A stretch of 11,942 nucleotides of DNA, from NCBI GenBank assembly GCA_030599055.1, contig JAUVOS010000063.1:1-11942 (forward strand). The letters are read 5' to 3'. The notes under the pieces were generated by a model. That model saw only the letters and a list, made by a program, of their open reading frames with translations, was not told the DNA's origin and did no database searches. The translations under genes were made by a program, and so were the position numbers. Within the stretch, counting starts at the first letter, position 1; every line of letters begins with the position of its first letter. This document shows, piece by piece, positions 1-6,848 of the stretch. Source of the DNA: Lutibacter sp. Its GTDB lineage: Bacteria > Bacteroidota > Bacteroidia > Flavobacteriales > Flavobacteriaceae.

Positions 1-33
1 CATTTTTATGATATTGACGTATATAACGTGTTA

Positions 34-64
34 CAAAGTTAGATGAATTATATGATAAAGTCAA
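34..64 (-). promoter_or_regulatory. Candidate Bacteroidota-type promoter for a gene left of the window
   Basis: Read on the minus strand, TTG (64-62) is followed after 20 nt by TAACTTTG (41-34). This matches exactly the TTG-N17-23-TAnnTTTG pattern described for Flavobacterium and Bacteroides promoters. It lies downstream of the EF-G terminator and points off the left edge. The first three bases of the window are CAT, so a minus-strand ATG sits about 30 nt downstream, the right place for a start codon. That gene cannot be seen, so its existence is inferred. Confidence 0.5.
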
Positions 65-138
65 TATAGACTCATAACTTTTAAGAAATAATCCCCAACT
101 TTTATACTTGACCCATAGTTTTTAGAATTCTAAACAAT

Positions 139-175
139 AAAAAAGGGAATGTTTTTAAAAACATTCCCTTTTTTT
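139..175 (-). terminator. Perfect hairpin terminator after the EF-G-like gene
   Basis: Positions 139-156 and 157-174 are exact reverse complements. The core GGGAATG pairs with CATTCCC, and A and T runs lie on the outer ends, so it should work as a rho-independent terminator in both directions. It starts 17 bp past the stop codon of the minus-strand EF-G-like gene and separates it from the leftward promoter at 34-64. Confidence 0.85.
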
Positions 176-191
176 ATGCTAAAAATTTTAT

Positions 192-2315
192 TTAATCCTC
201 TGCTTTATCAGCTGCACGTTTTTTAATCAGTTCACTTTGAACATTAGTTGGAACAGCTTGGAAGGTGTCAAAAGTAGCTATAAACGATCCACGTCCTTGT
301 GTTAAGGAGCGTAGGGAAGTTGAGTATTTATACATCTCTGCAAGTGGTACTTTAGCAATGATTGTTTGATACTTTCCTTCTCCTTCCATACCCATGACAA
401 TGGCACGACGCGCTTGAAGGTCTGTCATTACGTTACCCATCATTTCTTCGGGCATTTTTACGACAAGATCTTGAATAGGTTCCATTAATTTTGGACTGGC
501 ATTCAAGAAAGCTTCTTTAAAGGCGTGTGCTCCTGCTAATCTAAAAGACAAATCATTAGAATCAACTTGATGCATTTTACCATCGAATAACATAACACGA
601 ATATCACGGGCATACGAACCGGTTAGAGGTCCTTCTTCCATTACTTCTAAAACTCCTTTCATTACAGCTGGTAAGTAGCGTGTATCAATGGCTCCACCGA
701 CAATACAATTAACAAAAACCAATTTCCCTCCCCAATCTAAATCTATAACTTCTGTTCCGCGAACATTAAATCCTTCTGGATCTGCCATTCCTTCTTTATA
801 AGGTTCGATTTTTATATGTACCTCACCAAATTGTCCAGCACCACCTGATTGTTTTTTATGGCGATAGCTCGTTGTAGCAGAGCGCTGAATTGTCTCACGA
901 TAGGCAACTCTGGGTTGTTCGTATTTGGCATTTACACCGTAAACGTTTTTTAATAACCAATCAATTACTTGAAGGTGTAATTCACCTTGACAACCTAAAA
1001 TATGTTGTTTGAGTTCTTTAGAATATTCTATTACACAAGTTGGATCTTGACTGTGAAGCTTACGTAAAGCCTCATGTAATTTTTCTTCATCTTTCCCTTC
1101 AATGGCATTTATTGCTTTATTAATGCGTGGTACAGGATACTTAATGGGTTTTATAGTCAATGGAGAACCATCAGTATATAATGTATCGTTAGTTTCGGTT
1201 ATTTTAAGTTTTAAAGTAGCACCTATATCACCGGCGCTTAATTTTTCAACTTGTACACGATCTTTCCCTTCCATTATAAAAAGCTGATTGATCGTTTCAG
1301 TATCACCAGTACGAGAATTGACTAACTTTGAGCCTTGGTTTAATTCTCCTGCTTTTACTTTGAAAAATGTGATTTTACCTAAACTTGGATCATTTAATGT
1401 TTTAAATACAAAAAGAGTGGTCGGTGATTCAGTACGTGAAATGGTTTCTCCTTCAACACTTTGCTCTTCTTTTAATTCGATGGCACTTGGCGCCACATTA
1501 TCAATAAAACCCATTAAACGTCCACTACCCATATCGTTTATTGCTGAGATACAGAAAACTGGAAATAATTCATGGTTTAACATTCCCTTTTTGATACCTT
1601 CTCGCATCTCATCTTCATTTAAAGTGCCTTTATCAAAGAATAATTCCATTAATTCCTCATCATTTTCAGCAGCTTTTTCAACTAGATCATTGTGAAGTTT
1701 ATCCGCAATTTCCTTTTGGTCGTCTGGTATATCAAATTTTTCAGGTTTTCCTCCTTCTGGACCAAATTTGTACATTTTCATTTTTAGTACATCAATAATA
1801 CATTGTGCACCGTCAACTTTTATGGGGTATTGAATTTTAATTGCATTTTTACCAACAAGTTCAACAATACTGTTAAAACTTTTGTCAAAATCGGCTTTTT
1901 CATGGTCAATTTGATTGACAGCAAACAAAGAAGGTTTGGAAAAACGATCTACATAGTTCCAAATAATTTCAGTTCCTACTTCAGCACCGTGTTGTGCATT
2001 AATTACCATAAGAATGGTGTCAGCAACACACATGGTAGAAGCTATTTCACCTATAAAATCGTCTAAACCAGGTGTGTCAATGATGTTTATTTTATAATTG
2101 CGCCACTCAGTATGAAGTGGTGTAGCAAATATAGTATTCTGGCGTTCTTTTTCAATGTCGTGAAAGTCAGAAACAGTATTCTTATCTTCAACACTTCCAC
2201 GACGATTCAGTAGTCCAGCCTCAAAAAGCATCGTTTCAGCAAGGGTTGTTTTTCCGCTATGGTGCGCCCCTACAAAAGCAATATTTTTAATGTGTTTGTT
2301 ATCGTATACTTTCAT
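192..2315 (-). CDS. fusA2: EF-G-like translation factor (EF-G2/FusA2 type)
   Basis: A 707-residue ribosomal translocase paralogue that acts on the ribosome in the cytoplasm. All EF-G domains are visible: G domain (about 1-280), domain II (about 295-390), III (about 395-475), IV with GGAGQFGEVH at 491-500, and V (about 605-690). The P-loop GAHHSGKT is intact at 16-23 and the G5 Ser-Ala is at 257-258. Two GTPase motifs differ from housekeeping EF-G: DTPGH is DTPGL (Leu84 in place of the catalytic His), and NKxD is NQID (134-137). Switch I reads ERQNTI rather than ERGITI. These changes place it with the EF-G2 paralogues of Bacteroidota, not the str-operon fusA. It appears to be a single-gene unit, with an A/T-rich leader, a weak TACTTTTA box (2352-2345) and a strong terminator. 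An ATG start at 2315 gives the full N-terminal strand before the P-loop. The family is certain; the exact role is inferred. Confidence 0.93.
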   Translation of the reverse strand: MKVYDNKHIKNIAFVGAHHSGKTTLAETMLFEAGLLNRRGSVEDKNTVSDFHDIEKERQNTIFATPLHTEWRNYKINIIDTPGLDDFIGEIASTMCVADTILMVINAQHGAEVGTEIIWNYVDRFSKPSLFAVNQIDHEKADFDKSFNSIVELVGKNAIKIQYPIKVDGAQCIIDVLKMKMYKFGPEGGKPEKFDIPDDQKEIADKLHNDLVEKAAENDEELMELFFDKGTLNEDEMREGIKKGMLNHELFPVFCISAINDMGSGRLMGFIDNVAPSAIELKEEQSVEGETISRTESPTTLFVFKTLNDPSLGKITFFKVKAGELNQGSKLVNSRTGDTETINQLFIMEGKDRVQVEKLSAGDIGATLKLKITETNDTLYTDGSPLTIKPIKYPVPRINKAINAIEGKDEEKLHEALRKLHSQDPTCVIEYSKELKQHILGCQGELHLQVIDWLLKNVYGVNAKYEQPRVAYRETIQRSATTSYRHKKQSGGAGQFGEVHIKIEPYKEGMADPEGFNVRGTEVIDLDWGGKLVFVNCIVGGAIDTRYLPAVMKGVLEVMEEGPLTGSYARDIRVMLFDGKMHQVDSNDLSFRLAGAHAFKEAFLNASPKLMEPIQDLVVKMPEEMMGNVMTDLQARRAIVMGMEGEGKYQTIIAKVPLAEMYKYSTSLRSLTQGRGSFIATFDTFQAVPTNVQSELIKKRAADKAED

Positions 2316-2405
2316 CGTTTATAAATTTATGATTATTGGAGGCATAAAAGTAGTAATAATGAAAGAAATAGCACATGATTTATGTTAGTTTTTTTAAGAA
2401 TATCT

Positions 2406-2618
2406 CATTTGAGGTAACTATTCACCCGTAAGGGTTTTTAAAATGTCTCTCACACAAAGCTCGCAAAGAAATTAGGTTGATTTTTAATACGCCAAGAACG
2501 CAAAGTTTTATAAATGCGAAGCATTCATTTCTTTGCGAGCCTTGCATAATATAATAGTTTTAAAGACTTTGCGTATTCTTTACGTGAAATAAACATGGCT
2601 GAGTAGTTACCATTTGAG
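2406..2618. repeat. 8-bp target-site duplication around MITE copy 1
   Basis: CATTTGAG occurs directly before (2406-2413) and directly after (2611-2618) the element. The match stops at exactly 8 bp on both sides. Removing the element and one duplicate rebuilds TATCTCATTTGAGATA, a 7-bp inverted repeat around TT, so the target was itself palindromic. Confidence 0.85.
2414..2610. mobile_element. MITE-like element, copy 1 (197 bp)
   Basis: The element begins GTAACTATTCACCC and ends GGCTGAGTAGTTAC; the reverse complement of the end matches the start at 12 of 14 bases. It is flanked by an exact 8-bp duplication, CATTTGAG, at 2406-2413 and 2611-2618. The interior can fold: a 14-bp perfect inverted repeat, GCTCGCAAAGAAAT, occupies 2459-2472 and 2527-2540, with a small hairpin AATGC-GAA-GCATT (2513-2525) between the arms. 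It contains no credible gene. Its ends and several inner blocks recur in the copy at 4730-4954. An end starting GTAA with an 8-bp duplication is the pattern I associate with IS66-family transposition, so a transposase of that type acting in trans is a reasonable guess. Confidence 0.85.
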
Positions 2619-2879
2619 ATACTTATCAGGTTGTAAAAAATAAAAAAACCTGTTTCACCTGAGAATAAGGGGAGTGAAAGTTTTAATAAATTTGACATCG
2701 TGCTAATCAATTTTCACACGAAATTCTCTAAATTATGCTATCACACGAAATATATTTGTGTAAATGACATATTTGCTGCTGATTAACTAGGCAGTCTTTT
2801 CTCTTTTATCTTTGAGCGACTTGTATTGAGCGGAGTCGAAGTAAGCGGTCTTTTATCTTTATCGGACAACAATAATATT
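2619..2879. other. Intergenic DNA with short repeats, no gene seen
   Basis: This is the rest of the gap between fhs and the EF-G-like gene. It holds an 11-bp direct repeat, TCACACGAAAT, at 2714-2724 and 2741-2751. The second copy leads into an AT-rich imperfect palindrome (about 2743-2761). At 2819-2845 there is a TTGAGCGGAGTCGAAGT segment resembling a motif I recall as widely scattered in Flavobacteriia intergenic DNA. TCTTTTATCTTT-like tracts repeat at about 2795-2812 and 2849-2860. No clear T-tailed hairpin follows fhs. No reading frame here looks like a real protein. Confidence 0.45.
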
Positions 2880-4556
2880 TTATGACAAACCTGAAATTTT
2901 CCCATCTTTATCGATAAACATATTTTCAGAAGCTGGTGTTTGAGGAAGTCCGGGCATACGCATCATTTTTCCGAGGATAGGGATTACAAAGTCGGCGCCC
3001 GCGGCTACTTCAAATTCACGAACAAAAACACGGAAACCTGTGGGGCGTCCTATTCTCAGAGGGTTATCGGATAGTGATTTTTGAGTTTTTGCCATACAAA
3101 CTGGTAAATGTTCTAAACCTAAATCTTTAATTATTTTTAAATGAGATTTTGCAATTTTTGAATAATCAACACCTTCCGCACCATATATCTTTTTGGCAAT
3201 GGTTTCAATCTTTTCAATTATGGGTGTATTCCAATCATACAAGGGTATAAATTTGTTTTGGTCTTTTTCAATGCATTTGACAATAGTTTCTGCCAATTCG
3301 ATCATGCCATTACCTCCTTTTTCCCAACCTTCAGCTACCACTGCATTAATTCCCATTTGCTTACATGTTTTTATAACGTAATCAATTTCCTCTTGCGTAT
3401 CTGATTGAAATTTATTGATGGCAACTGTGGGAGTTATGCCAAATGTTTTTACGTTTTCTATGTGTTTTTCCAGATTATCAAAACCTATTTTTACTTTACC
3501 AAGATCGGGTATTTTTCGTTCGACTCTTGATGCTCCTCCGTGGTGTCGTAAGGCTCTGATTGTGGCGACTAAAACGACAGCTTTTGGTTTTAAATTACCG
3601 GAAACACATTTTATATTAAAAAACTTTTCTGCTCCTAAATCAGCACCAAACCCGGCTTCTGTTACTACATAATCAGCTAATGACATTCCCATTTTTGTTC
3701 CGATAATTGAATTAGTTCCTTGCGCAATATTGGCAAAGGGTCCTCCGTGAATAATAACCGGATTTTCTTCAAGAGTTTGTACTAAATTAGGTTTTACAGC
3801 ATCTCTTAATAAAATAGCCATTGCATTTTCTGCTTTTAAATCACGTGAGTAAATAGGCTTTTTATCGTAAGTAAAGCCTATAAAAATATCAGCTAATCTC
3901 GTTTTTAAATCTTCAAAGTCTTCTGCAATACACAATATTGCCATTATTTCTGATGCAGGTGTTATATTAAAACCTTCTTGACGTGGCACTCCGTTTGCAT
4001 AACCTCCTAACCCGATAACTAATTCACGCAAAGATCTGTCATTCATATCCATAACGCGCTTCCAATCGATACTTCTCGAATCAATATTTAAACTTTTTGT
4101 TTTACTTTGAAGGTTGTTGTCGATTAGAGCAGACAATAAATTATTTGCTTTTTCGATGGCGGAAAAATCGCCCGTAAAGTGCAAATTGATGTCTTCCATG
4201 GGTACTACTTGAGAATAACCACCACCTGCAGCACCTCCTTTTATTCCAAAGACAGGGCCGAGTGAAGGCTCTCTAATAACGGCGATGGACTTTTTACCTA
4301 TTTTATTTAAACCTTCATTTAAACCGATAGATACGGTTGTTTTTCCTTCACCGGAAGGAGTAGGAGTCATGGCGGTTACTAAAATTAGGTTGGATTTTTC
4401 AATTTTTTTATCATCTCTTAAAGATAATGGAAGTTTTGCTTTGTATTTCCCATACAATTCCAAATCATCAGCATCAATTCCTAATTTCTCAGCAATTTTT
4501 ACGATGGGTAACATTTTGGTTTGTTGGGCTATTTCAATGTCGGAAAGATATTTCAT
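2880..4556 (-). CDS. fhs: Formate-tetrahydrofolate ligase
   Basis: Makes 10-formyltetrahydrofolate from formate, tetrahydrofolate and ATP in the cytosol, feeding one-carbon units to purine and formyl-methionine synthesis. At 558 residues it has the length usual for the monofunctional bacterial enzyme. The nucleotide-binding TPTPSGEGKTT is at 64-74. The family signature region EPSLGPVFGIKGGAAGGG spans about 96-113 and continues into QVVPMEDINLHFTGDF (116-131). The C-terminus keeps the expected MRMPGLPQTPAS segment. It starts at ATG 4556; the first residues (YLSDIEIAQ) are typical for the family, so this start is secure. It is divergent from lpxK, and its upstream DNA holds complementary motifs that could fold over the start codon. 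No clear terminator follows. It stands between two copies of the same small mobile element, but each copy has its own target duplication, so the gene was not carried in with them. Confidence 0.97.
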   Translation of the reverse strand: MKYLSDIEIAQQTKMLPIVKIAEKLGIDADDLELYGKYKAKLPLSLRDDKKIEKSNLILVTAMTPTPSGEGKTTVSIGLNEGLNKIGKKSIAVIREPSLGPVFGIKGGAAGGGYSQVVPMEDINLHFTGDFSAIEKANNLLSALIDNNLQSKTKSLNIDSRSIDWKRVMDMNDRSLRELVIGLGGYANGVPRQEGFNITPASEIMAILCIAEDFEDLKTRLADIFIGFTYDKKPIYSRDLKAENAMAILLRDAVKPNLVQTLEENPVIIHGGPFANIAQGTNSIIGTKMGMSLADYVVTEAGFGADLGAEKFFNIKCVSGNLKPKAVVLVATIRALRHHGGASRVERKIPDLGKVKIGFDNLEKHIENVKTFGITPTVAINKFQSDTQEEIDYVIKTCKQMGINAVVAEGWEKGGNGMIELAETIVKCIEKDQNKFIPLYDWNTPIIEKIETIAKKIYGAEGVDYSKIAKSHLKIIKDLGLEHLPVCMAKTQKSLSDNPLRIGRPTGFRVFVREFEVAAGADFVIPILGKMMRMPGLPQTPASENMFIDKDGKISGLS

Positions 4557-4635
4557 GTGTCTAAATTTTTATTTTTTATAGGTGACACATGCTGTTCGCT
4601 ATTAGTCATCTCCTTATGTGTCAAGTTTTGACATG
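4553..4635 (-). promoter_or_regulatory. Complementary motifs at the fhs start; possible leader switch or operator
   Basis: CATGTGTC at 4554-4561, which includes the fhs start codon, is the exact reverse complement of GACACATG at 4584-4591. ATGTGTC at 4616-4622 can also pair with 4584-4590, and TTGACATG follows at 4628-4635 (TGTCAA-GTT-TTGACA is itself a perfect hairpin, 4619-4633). In the fhs transcript the middle segment could pair either with the upstream copy or with the start-codon copy, but not both. A small frame of 18 codons (4609-4553) has its stop overlapping the fhs start as ATGA. I see the repeats directly; any regulatory role, RNA-based or as a protein-binding site, is inferred. 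Confidence 0.3.
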
Positions 4636-4721
4636 CTCGTTTCATTTTATATATAATTTGTTTTGAGACTACGAATTTACATTTATTTTTTGATGGCTTA
4701 TATAAAGTTTTTAAATTGTAA

Positions 4722-4962
4722 GTGAAGAGGCAACTATTCACCCGTAAGAGTTTTTAAAAATGTATTTCACGCAAAGGCGCAAAGACGCTAAGCAGGGTTT
4801 TTTACTCTTGTTTTTTACAAATCTAAAGACAGACAAGAACATAAAGTTTTATGAATGGTTTGCATTCATCTTTGTATCTCTTGATACCATTTTCTAAAAA
4901 AAGGAAAAAGATTACGTATTTCTTTGCGCGAGATAAACATGGCTGAGTAGTTACGTGAAGAG
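4722..4962. repeat. 8-bp target-site duplication around MITE copy 2
   Basis: GTGAAGAG is present at 4722-4729 and 4955-4962, and the match is lost one base further out on each side. The right copy supplies a GTG at 4955 that is in frame with lpxK and so creates a false upstream start. Confidence 0.87.
4730..4954. mobile_element. MITE-like element, copy 2 (225 bp)
   Basis: Same family and orientation as copy 1. It begins GCAACTATTCACCCGTAAG and ends AACATGGCTGAGTAGTTAC, identical to copy 1 apart from single-base changes at the left end. An exact 8-bp duplication, GTGAAGAG, flanks it at 4722-4729 and 4955-4962. Inside are CGCAAAG motifs. GCGCAAAGA near the left pairs with TCTTTGCGC near the right, and a hairpin ATGAATG/CATTCAT occupies the place of the AATGC/GCATT hairpin of copy 1. 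It is about 28 bp longer in its middle than copy 1. It lies in the divergent fhs/lpxK control region and ends 66 bp before the lpxK start. Confidence 0.87.
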
Positions 4963-5020
4963 TAACTTAAGGGAAATGGATTTTCTGATAAATAAAATAT
5001 ATTTCCGTAAATTCGCAACA

Positions 5021-6073
5021 ATGACAAGTAAAAAAAGAAAACTTTTATATCCGCTAAGTGTTTTATTTGAAGGTATTACAAAAGCCCGTAATAAGCTTTA
5101 TGATAAAGAGCTGTTGGTCTCTAAAGAATTTGATATTCCAATTATTTTAGTTGGAAACCTTCGAATTGGGGGCACGGGTAAAACACCGCAAGTAGCTTAT
5201 TTGGTTCGACTTTTAAATGATCAGTATAAAGTAGCTGTTTTAAGTCGCGGATATAAACGCAAGACTTCCGGATTTATATTGGCAGATTTGAATTCGAATG
5301 CAAGTGAGATTGGCGATGAAGCCTATCAACTCTTTAGACAATTTCCGGATATTATAATTGCTGTAGATGCTGATAGAACAAACGGAATACAAAAACTACA
5401 AGCTTTAAAGAATCCTCCTGATGTCATTGTATTAGATGATGCTTTTCAGCATCGAAAGATTAAGGCCGGATTCAATATTTTATTAACTCCCTATAGTGAT
5501 TTGTATGTTGATGATACACATTTGCCATCTGGAAATTTAAGAGAAAATGTAATAGGAGCTGAAAGGGCACAAGTTATTGTTGTTACTAAGTGTCCGGATA
5601 CTTTAACAGAAGAACAAGAGTATAAAACAGCGGTTAAGTTAGAGCCAACACTTGAGCAAACTATATTTTTTACAAAAGTATCTTATGCAGATTTTGTTAA
5701 AAATGAAAACGCAAAAATTACTATTTCTGATTTGTTAGATTATAGTATTCTATTAATCACAGGAATTGCTAATCCGAAACCTTTATCAGAATTTTTGGAT
5801 GCAAAAAGTATTGAATTTAAACATATAGCTTTTCAAGATCATCATCATTTCAGTAAGTCTGATTTACGTGCTATAGAAAAAGAATTCAAACAATTTTCAA
5901 ATAAAAAGAAAGTTATTGTAACAACAGAAAAAGATTATGTTCGTATCTTTAGCAGCTTGGACAATTTGTATTATCTGGCTATTGAGACAACTTTTATTAA
6001 CCATCAAAAGGATTTTGATAAACTAATTTTAAATTATGTGGGAGAAAACACAAGAAACCGTAAAATTTCTTAA
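5021..6073 (+). CDS. lpxK: Tetraacyldisaccharide 4'-kinase (LpxK)
   Basis: Phosphorylates the 4' position of the tetraacyl-disaccharide-1-phosphate precursor to give lipid IVA, an inner-membrane step of lipid A synthesis. From ATG 5021 it has 350 residues, normal for the family. The N-terminal stretch RKLLYPLSVLFEGIT (6-20) is the expected membrane-associated helix. The P-loop GNLRIGGTGKTP is at 45-56, AVDADR at 114-119, and DDAFQHR at 139-145 carries the conserved Asp and His. The frame is open back to a GTG at 4955, but that codon lies in a transposon target duplication and would add 22 atypical residues, so ATG 5021 is preferred. A TATATTTC box (4998-5005) might be a weak promoter. The 3' end overlaps the phosphorylase gene by 38 bp, suggesting cotranscription and translational coupling. 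Confidence 0.93.
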   Translation: MTSKKRKLLYPLSVLFEGITKARNKLYDKELLVSKEFDIPIILVGNLRIGGTGKTPQVAYLVRLLNDQYKVAVLSRGYKRKTSGFILADLNSNASEIGDEAYQLFRQFPDIIIAVDADRTNGIQKLQALKNPPDVIVLDDAFQHRKIKAGFNILLTPYSDLYVDDTHLPSGNLRENVIGAERAQVIVVTKCPDTLTEEQEYKTAVKLEPTLEQTIFFTKVSYADFVKNENAKITISDLLDYSILLITGIANPKPLSEFLDAKSIEFKHIAFQDHHHFSKSDLRAIEKEFKQFSNKKKVIVTTEKDYVRIFSSLDNLYYLAIETTFINHQKDFDKLILNYVGENTRNRKIS

Positions 6074-6848
6074 AGACAAAGGATTTACTGATATAGACTA
6101 TGGTATCATTCTGGGTACTGGTTTAGGAAATTTTACAGACAATATCGATATTAGTATTCGTATAGCTTATGAGGAAATTCCCAATTTTCCCGTATCAACG
6201 GTAAGTGGACATCACGGAGAATTGATTTATGGTGCAATTGAAGGAAAAAAGGTTTTGGCTTTACGAGGTCGCTTTCATTTTTATGAAGGTTGGTCGCTAA
6301 AAGAAGCCACGTTTCCTGTACGTGTGATGAAATATTTGGGAATTGATAACATCATTGTATCGAATGCATCCGGTGGTGTTAATCCTAATTTTAAAACAGG
6401 AGATGTAATGTTAATTTCGGATCATATCAATATGATGCCAGAACATCCTTTACATGGTGCTAATGATGCCAGATTTGGTCCTCGCTTTGTAGATATGCAC
6501 GAGCCTTATTCTTTAGATATGATGGCGCATATGGAAAATATTGCAAAAAAACAAAGTATCCAATTACGAAAAGGTATTTATTTAGCCCTACAAGGTCCTA
6601 CTTTTGAAACACCTGCCGAATATGGGATGGTGCGACGACTTGGAGCCGACGCTGTTGGGATGTCAACTGTTCCGGAAGTAATTGTAGCAAAACACATGGG
6701 TATGTCAGCACTTGGCATTTCGGTAATAACCGATTTAGGAATCGAAGGAAAAGTTGAAGAAGTCTCTCATGAAGAAGTAAAAAAAGTAGCGAAATTAGCT
6801 GAAAAAAAAGTAGGTAGATTAGTTTCTGAATTTATAAGATCTTTCTAA
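6036..6848 (+). CDS. punA: Purine-nucleoside phosphorylase, trimeric (PNP/MTAP) class
   Basis: Splits purine (deoxy)ribonucleosides with phosphate into free base and (deoxy)ribose-1-phosphate for purine salvage. It has 270 residues, the usual length for the trimeric class. Phosphate- and sugar-binding parts are clear: GTGLGNF at 27-33, GHHGELIYG at 58-66, RGRFHFYEG at 77-85, SNASGG at 109-114. The base site shows FETPAE (Glu195) and GMSTVPEV (Met209). At the position where human and Bacillus-type enzymes have Asn in ITN, this protein has Asp233 (ITDLG), as in methylthioadenosine phosphorylases. It may therefore accept 6-amino purines better than a standard PNP. It starts at ATG 6036 inside lpxK, and MWEKTQETVKFL is a family-like N-terminus. 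The stop codon touches a fold-back repeat. Class is secure; substrate preference is inferred. Confidence 0.93.
   Translation: MWEKTQETVKFLKDKGFTDIDYGIILGTGLGNFTDNIDISIRIAYEEIPNFPVSTVSGHHGELIYGAIEGKKVLALRGRFHFYEGWSLKEATFPVRVMKYLGIDNIIVSNASGGVNPNFKTGDVMLISDHINMMPEHPLHGANDARFGPRFVDMHEPYSLDMMAHMENIAKKQSIQLRKGIYLALQGPTFETPAEYGMVRRLGADAVGMSTVPEVIVAKHMGMSALGISVITDLGIEGKVEEVSHEEVKKVAKLAEKKVGRLVSEFIRSF

Noticed and set aside
2345..2352. TACTTTTA box as the promoter of the EF-G-like gene
   Set aside because: It is one base off the -7 pattern and has no TTG at the right distance; kept as a remark in the gene entry only.
2525..2710. 61-codon minus-strand frame between fhs and the EF-G-like gene
   Set aside because: It starts beyond and runs into MITE copy 1, has no family-like sequence, and its composition is that of the repeat.
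4553..4741. 62-codon minus-strand frame upstream of fhs
   Set aside because: It crosses the edge of MITE copy 2 and has no recognisable domain. Only its last 18 codons, ending ATGA at the fhs start, deserve mention as a possible leader.
4818..4825. TAGATTTG inside MITE copy 2 as an outward promoter toward fhs
   Set aside because: The -7 pattern is exact, but I found no TTG at 17-23 nt upstream, and such 4-base matches are common in AT-rich DNA.
2414..4954. Composite transposon carrying fhs between two element copies
   Set aside because: Each copy has its own intact but different 8-bp duplication, and the copies are non-coding, so they inserted independently.
4955..5020. Upstream GTG start for lpxK adding 22 residues
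   Set aside because: The GTG belongs to the transposon target duplication, and the extra residues do not resemble LpxK N-termini; ATG 5021 fits the family.
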